From CAYRGG01 sp964423745 (GTDB lineage Bacteria > Pseudomonadota > Gammaproteobacteria > Competibacterales > Competibacteraceae), in the NCBI GenBank assembly GCA_964423745.1, contig CAYRGG010000045.1, positions 1 through 36,019 on the forward strand: DNA of 36,019 nucleotides, written 5' to 3'. Position 1 is the first letter of the stretch. Each line of letters opens with the position of its first letter. This document shows positions 33,698 to 36,019 of the stretch, one piece after another. A model generated the notes under the pieces. It was not told where the DNA came from, made no database searches, and saw nothing but the letters and a program-made list of their open reading frames with translations. Both the position numbers and the translations under genes were made by a program.

Positions 33698-34339
33698 TCA
33701 GTAATACCAATCTGGTTTTATTTCAACCCGAGGTCCATGCCCGATTGTAGCCAGCACATTCCTTACCTGCTGGTAAATGATTTTAGAATGTACACCAATA
33801 CGTTTAACTAACTGCCAGGGAAAACTGTGTTCTAGCAGAAATTCTGCCTGTTTACCTTCTTTGCACTGCGACCATTGAATAGCCTGCACAGCAACCCAAT
33901 CAATATTATCCAACTGATTTAGGTTTGCATAGTCCTCGAAGAAACGCGACCCTGCATTTGACAGCGTAAACGCCCAGCGCTTACCGTTCTGATTCGCCCA
34001 ATACACGGTCTCGTTCAGATCAGATTCCAAATGAATAATGGGTTCTTGCCCGCCTTTATAGGTCAAATCATGGTGGTTGGCTTGATAGATCAGATAGAGC
34101 ATGATCGAGCGTGGACAAAAATAAAAAGGCACACATTGGCCTACATATAGATCCGGATGACTGGCTAGCGTGAGTTCTTCTAGTCTGCGTTGCTTAATAG
34201 AGTTCATACCAATAGTGGTACCCAGCGGCGAACGGCGCATAATCTCAGCGTCACACCAAAGATAACTATCCGCGATAATTGAAGGCAACCGATCTACGTG
34301 TAGTATGTGATAAATTTTGGGATTGGTGGGAACGGTCAT
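33698..34339 (-). CDS. darT: DarT toxin, ssDNA thymidine ADP-ribosyltransferase
   Basis: A 213-residue DUF4433 protein. The start region IYHILHVDRLPSII, the QRR segment, PFYFCPRSIMLYLI and AEFLLEHSFPWQLV are family motifs; the catalytic Glu is E166 in the AEFL motif. DarT uses NAD to ADP-ribosylate thymidine in single-stranded DNA, blocking replication, and DarTG systems also act in phage defence. No mutation in key motifs is visible, so the toxin should be active and dependent on the adjacent darG. The ATG overlaps the stop of a short upstream frame as ATGA, implying coupled translation. Confidence 0.9.
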   Translation of the reverse strand: MTVPTNPKIYHILHVDRLPSIIADSYLWCDAEIMRRSPLGTTIGMNSIKQRRLEELTLASHPDLYVGQCVPFYFCPRSIMLYLIYQANHHDLTYKGGQEPIIHLESDLNETVYWANQNGKRWAFTLSNAGSRFFEDYANLNQLDNIDWVAVQAIQWSQCKEGKQAEFLLEHSFPWQLVKRIGVHSKIIYQQVRNVLATIGHGPRVEIKPDWYY

Positions 34340-34452
34340 TCCTCAGCAACCAAGACGTTTTTAATCATGTCGTCGAGCGCCTCGGTTTCCTCCACAATAA
34401 TCTTAAGTTCTTTTTCGCAAATCTTAGGTATTACAATTCCACGTATATTCAT
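34336..34452 (-). CDS. Short frame overlapping darT, possible restriction-modification remnant
   Basis: A 38-codon frame from the ATG at 34452 to a TGA that overlaps the darT start as ATGA. It reads MNIRGIVIPKICEKELKIIV and then EETEALDDMIKNVLVAEE. The frame stays open back to a TGA about 60 bases upstream and there encodes GGRLNRLISKTVTGN. The combination looks like the C-terminal tail of a DNA methylase or Type IIG-like protein (surface helix after a xIPKIxxKEL motif), so this may be what remains of a larger gene. Alternatively it is a real small darT partner. No good ribosome site is seen. The call is tentative. Confidence 0.4.
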   Translation of the reverse strand: MNIRGIVIPKICEKELKIIVEETEALDDMIKNVLVAEE

Positions 34453-34552
34453 GTTGCCGGTGACAGTTTTGGAGATTAAGCGGTTAAGACGCCCGCCAGA
34501 AACCAATCAATTGGCATTTGGTATCCACTATAGGAATGGGTCGCGAACCGTC

Positions 34553-34960
34553 CTACCTATCAGCCAACACGGTACACACCACCTTTCGTTGCTGACGAGG
34601 ACCGTCAAATTCGCAGAAGAACACATTCTGCCAACGAGACAGCCCCAGTTGTCCATCAACGATAGGCACCGTTTCCGAAGGACCCACTAGCCCCGCCTTA
34701 AGATGAGCATCGCCATTGCCATCTTGTTGATCGTGCAACCAAACACCTTTTGGAATCAGTTTTTGCAGCAAATGCACCACATCGGTCTGCACACTTTCAT
34801 CCCAGTTTTCTTGAATCATAATAGCCGCCGTGGCGCCGTGGGCATAGATGGTGACTATTCCCTCCCTAATACCACTGTTTTTTATAATAGCCGCCACTTG
34901 CGATGTAATATCCACCAGTTCTTCGCGACGGCTAGTAGTTAACTGGATAGTATCGCGCAC
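34553..34960 (-). CDS. yjbQ: YjbQ/UPF0047 family protein
   Basis: 135 residues from a GTG at 34960, preferred over a TTG five codons earlier because AGGAGG lies six bases before the GTG. Conserved residues include H41 in YAHGATAAIMIQEN, ESVQTDVVHLL, GNGDAHLKAGLVGPSETVPI and QNVFFCEFDGPR. The family folds as a beta-barrel trimer and has thiamine-phosphate synthase-like activity reported for some members; the physiological role is unclear. It lies downstream of the quinone oxidoreductase gene and upstream of the darT block on the same strand. The leader contains a dispersed palindrome. Confidence 0.85.
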   Translation of the reverse strand: MRDTIQLTTSRREELVDITSQVAAIIKNSGIREGIVTIYAHGATAAIMIQENWDESVQTDVVHLLQKLIPKGVWLHDQQDGNGDAHLKAGLVGPSETVPIVDGQLGLSRWQNVFFCEFDGPRQQRKVVCTVLADR

Positions 34961-34974
34961 TTTTTTCCTCCTCA

Positions 34975-34998
34975 AGGGACGCTTCGGGAAGCGTCCCT
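34975..34998. repeat. Palindrome AGGGACGCTTC-GG-GAAGCGTCCCT upstream of yjbQ
   Basis: An 11 bp perfect inverted repeat lying between the yjbQ start and the stop of the quinone oxidoreductase gene. Ends resemble those of the palindrome at 32617-32642 (TAGGG...CCCTACA), but the core differs. It may also terminate transcription of the upstream gene. Confidence 0.65.
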
Positions 34999-35004
34999 AC
35001 ACCA

Positions 35005-36015
35005 CTACCCCGCGGCTACTTTCAATATGATTTTACCAATGTGGCCATTAGATTCCATAAGACGGTGGGCAGCAGATGCTGCTGATAGGGCAAAGGTTTC
35101 GTGAATGACCGGTTCTACTTTTCCTGTTTCCAGCAACGGCCAGACTTTCTCCCACAGCGCTTGGGCAATGGGCGCCTTTTCCTCTACCGGGCGAGCGCGC
35201 AAGGTAGAACCTGTTAAGGTCAGGCGCTTCATCATCACCGGCGCTAGATTTAACTCCATTTTTGCCCCCTGTAGAAAAGCGATTTGCACTAACCGCCCTT
35301 CCACCGCTAGAGCACTTAGATTTCGCTGTACATAGTCACCCCCCACCATGTCAAGAATCACATCGACCCCACGATTTTGGGTAGCTTGCCGAACCACGGC
35401 CACGAAGTCTTCTTCTCGATAATTGATAGCCTGCTCTGCTCCTAACGATTTGCAGGCTGCTGCCTTTTCTGCATTACCTACTGTCACAAAAACCTTCGCA
35501 TCCAATACTCGAGCCAGCTGAATGGCTGTTGTGCCAATACCACTGGACCCGCCATGAATCAATAACGTTTCGCCGGGCTGGAGTCGGGCACGCTCAAAGA
35601 CATTGCTCCACACAGTAAAAAAAGTTTCCGGTAGTGCCGATGCTTGAACCATATTCATACTTTTAGGCACGGGTAGGCATTGCGATGCCGGGGCCACACA
35701 GTACTCGGCATAGCCACCGCCAGTGAGTAAGGCACAGACACGATCGCCTTTTTGCCACTGGGCAACGTCTTGACCCATAGCCGCCACTGTACCAGAGACT
35801 TCCAATCCCGGTAGATCAGAAGCGCCTGCAGGCGGCGGATAACTCCCTTGCCGCTGCAAACAATCAGGGCGATTAACACCGGCTGCCGCAACACGGATTA
35901 GTACTTCATTGGGACCTGGACGCGGCAGCGGCCGATGGGTGAGCGCGAGAACCTCGGGGCCACCTGGGCTGGTGATTTCGATAGCGTTCATGGTATCAGG
36001 CAGCGTATCGTTCAT
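35005..36015 (-). CDS. NADPH:quinone oxidoreductase, zinc-free MDR family
   Basis: A 336-residue medium-chain dehydrogenase of the QorA/PIG3-like group. The NADPH-binding segment is HGGSSGIGTTAIQLA (154-168). GVNRPDCLQRQGSYPPPAGA and LPGLEVSGTV are family hallmarks; the catalytic zinc cysteines of alcohol dehydrogenases are absent. It reduces quinones or enals in the cytosol. The start codon is four bases from the window edge; an internal ATG at residue 9 (MNAIEITSPGG) is an equally good start. It is followed by yjbQ on the same strand. Confidence 0.88.
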   Translation of the reverse strand: MNDTLPDTMNAIEITSPGGPEVLALTHRPLPRPGPNEVLIRVAAAGVNRPDCLQRQGSYPPPAGASDLPGLEVSGTVAAMGQDVAQWQKGDRVCALLTGGGYAEYCVAPASQCLPVPKSMNMVQASALPETFFTVWSNVFERARLQPGETLLIHGGSSGIGTTAIQLARVLDAKVFVTVGNAEKAAACKSLGAEQAINYREEDFVAVVRQATQNRGVDVILDMVGGDYVQRNLSALAVEGRLVQIAFLQGAKMELNLAPVMMKRLTLTGSTLRARPVEEKAPIAQALWEKVWPLLETGKVEPVIHETFALSAASAAHRLMESNGHIGKIILKVAAG

Positions 36016-36019
36016 AACC

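Noticed and set aside
1..36019. CRISPR arrays, tRNA or rRNA genes, or a prophage
   Set aside because: No regularly spaced direct repeats, no cloverleaf or rRNA core sequence and no phage structural genes were seen on reading; small RNAs cannot be excluded by eye.

Overview
The window reads as chromosomal DNA of a free-living gammaproteobacterium. Supporting marks are the tamA-tamB outer-membrane assembly pair, mutY followed by yggX, mtgA, a di-haem cytochrome c4, and a tkt-gap-pgk-pyk run whose Pgk N-terminus closely resembles the enterobacterial one. A squalene synthase-type enzyme, an ArsS radical SAM protein, a Uma2 remnant and many dispersed palindromes would suit a sulfur-oxidising or methanotrophic lineage, but no single marker settles this. 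No rRNA, tRNA or CRISPR array was seen.

Layout. (1) 1-670: tail-to-tail remains of two related IS5-type insertion sequences, one internally deleted and frameshifted. (2) 699-2658: an arsS gene, a DUF2281-like orphan small protein and a translationally coupled pair of small unrecognised genes, all on the minus strand. (3) 2773-6955: a PreP-like M16C metalloprotease and a lone rfbB. (4) 7152-12919: tamA-tamB with TAATG overlap. (5) 13147-19924: a tight four-gene plus-strand operon divergent from tamA, coding for a GAF-GAF-TM-HlyD protein, a PqqD-like/M50 peptidase/HlyD protein, a short SecA-like ATPase and a small periplasmic HlyD adaptor. (6) 19987-21023: mtgA and a small chimeric gene whose N-terminus is SelW-like and whose remainder is the C-terminus of a Uma2 protein. 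(7) 21260-24876: a secreted Cache-domain protein, cytochrome c4, an SDR protein, mutY and yggX. (8) 24942-26060: squalene/phytoene synthase family. (9) 26673-32610: tkt, gap, pgk and pyk. (10) 32640-36015: a DarT-DarG toxin-antitoxin pair preceded by a short gene remnant, yjbQ and a quinone oxidoreductase.

The most unusual part is the 13.1-19.9 kb operon. It joins a sensor-bearing membrane fusion protein, a membrane metalloprotease carrying a RiPP-recognition-like domain and its own HlyD arm, a SecA motor lacking its normal C-terminal region, and a third adaptor. No ABC transporter, TolC or obvious cargo gene is present. It looks like a dedicated, hybrid peptide or protein export and processing machine with a SecA-type energiser. 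That role is inferred from domain content and gene order only. Divergent tamA-tamB starts about 230 bp away.

Other points of interest are the SelW-Uma2 fusion gene, the DarTG pair with a possible restriction-modification remnant overlapping darT by ATGA, a set of TAGGG...CCCTA palindromes at gene ends near the DarTG block, and inverted repeats upstream of the Cache gene and between tamA and the export operon.
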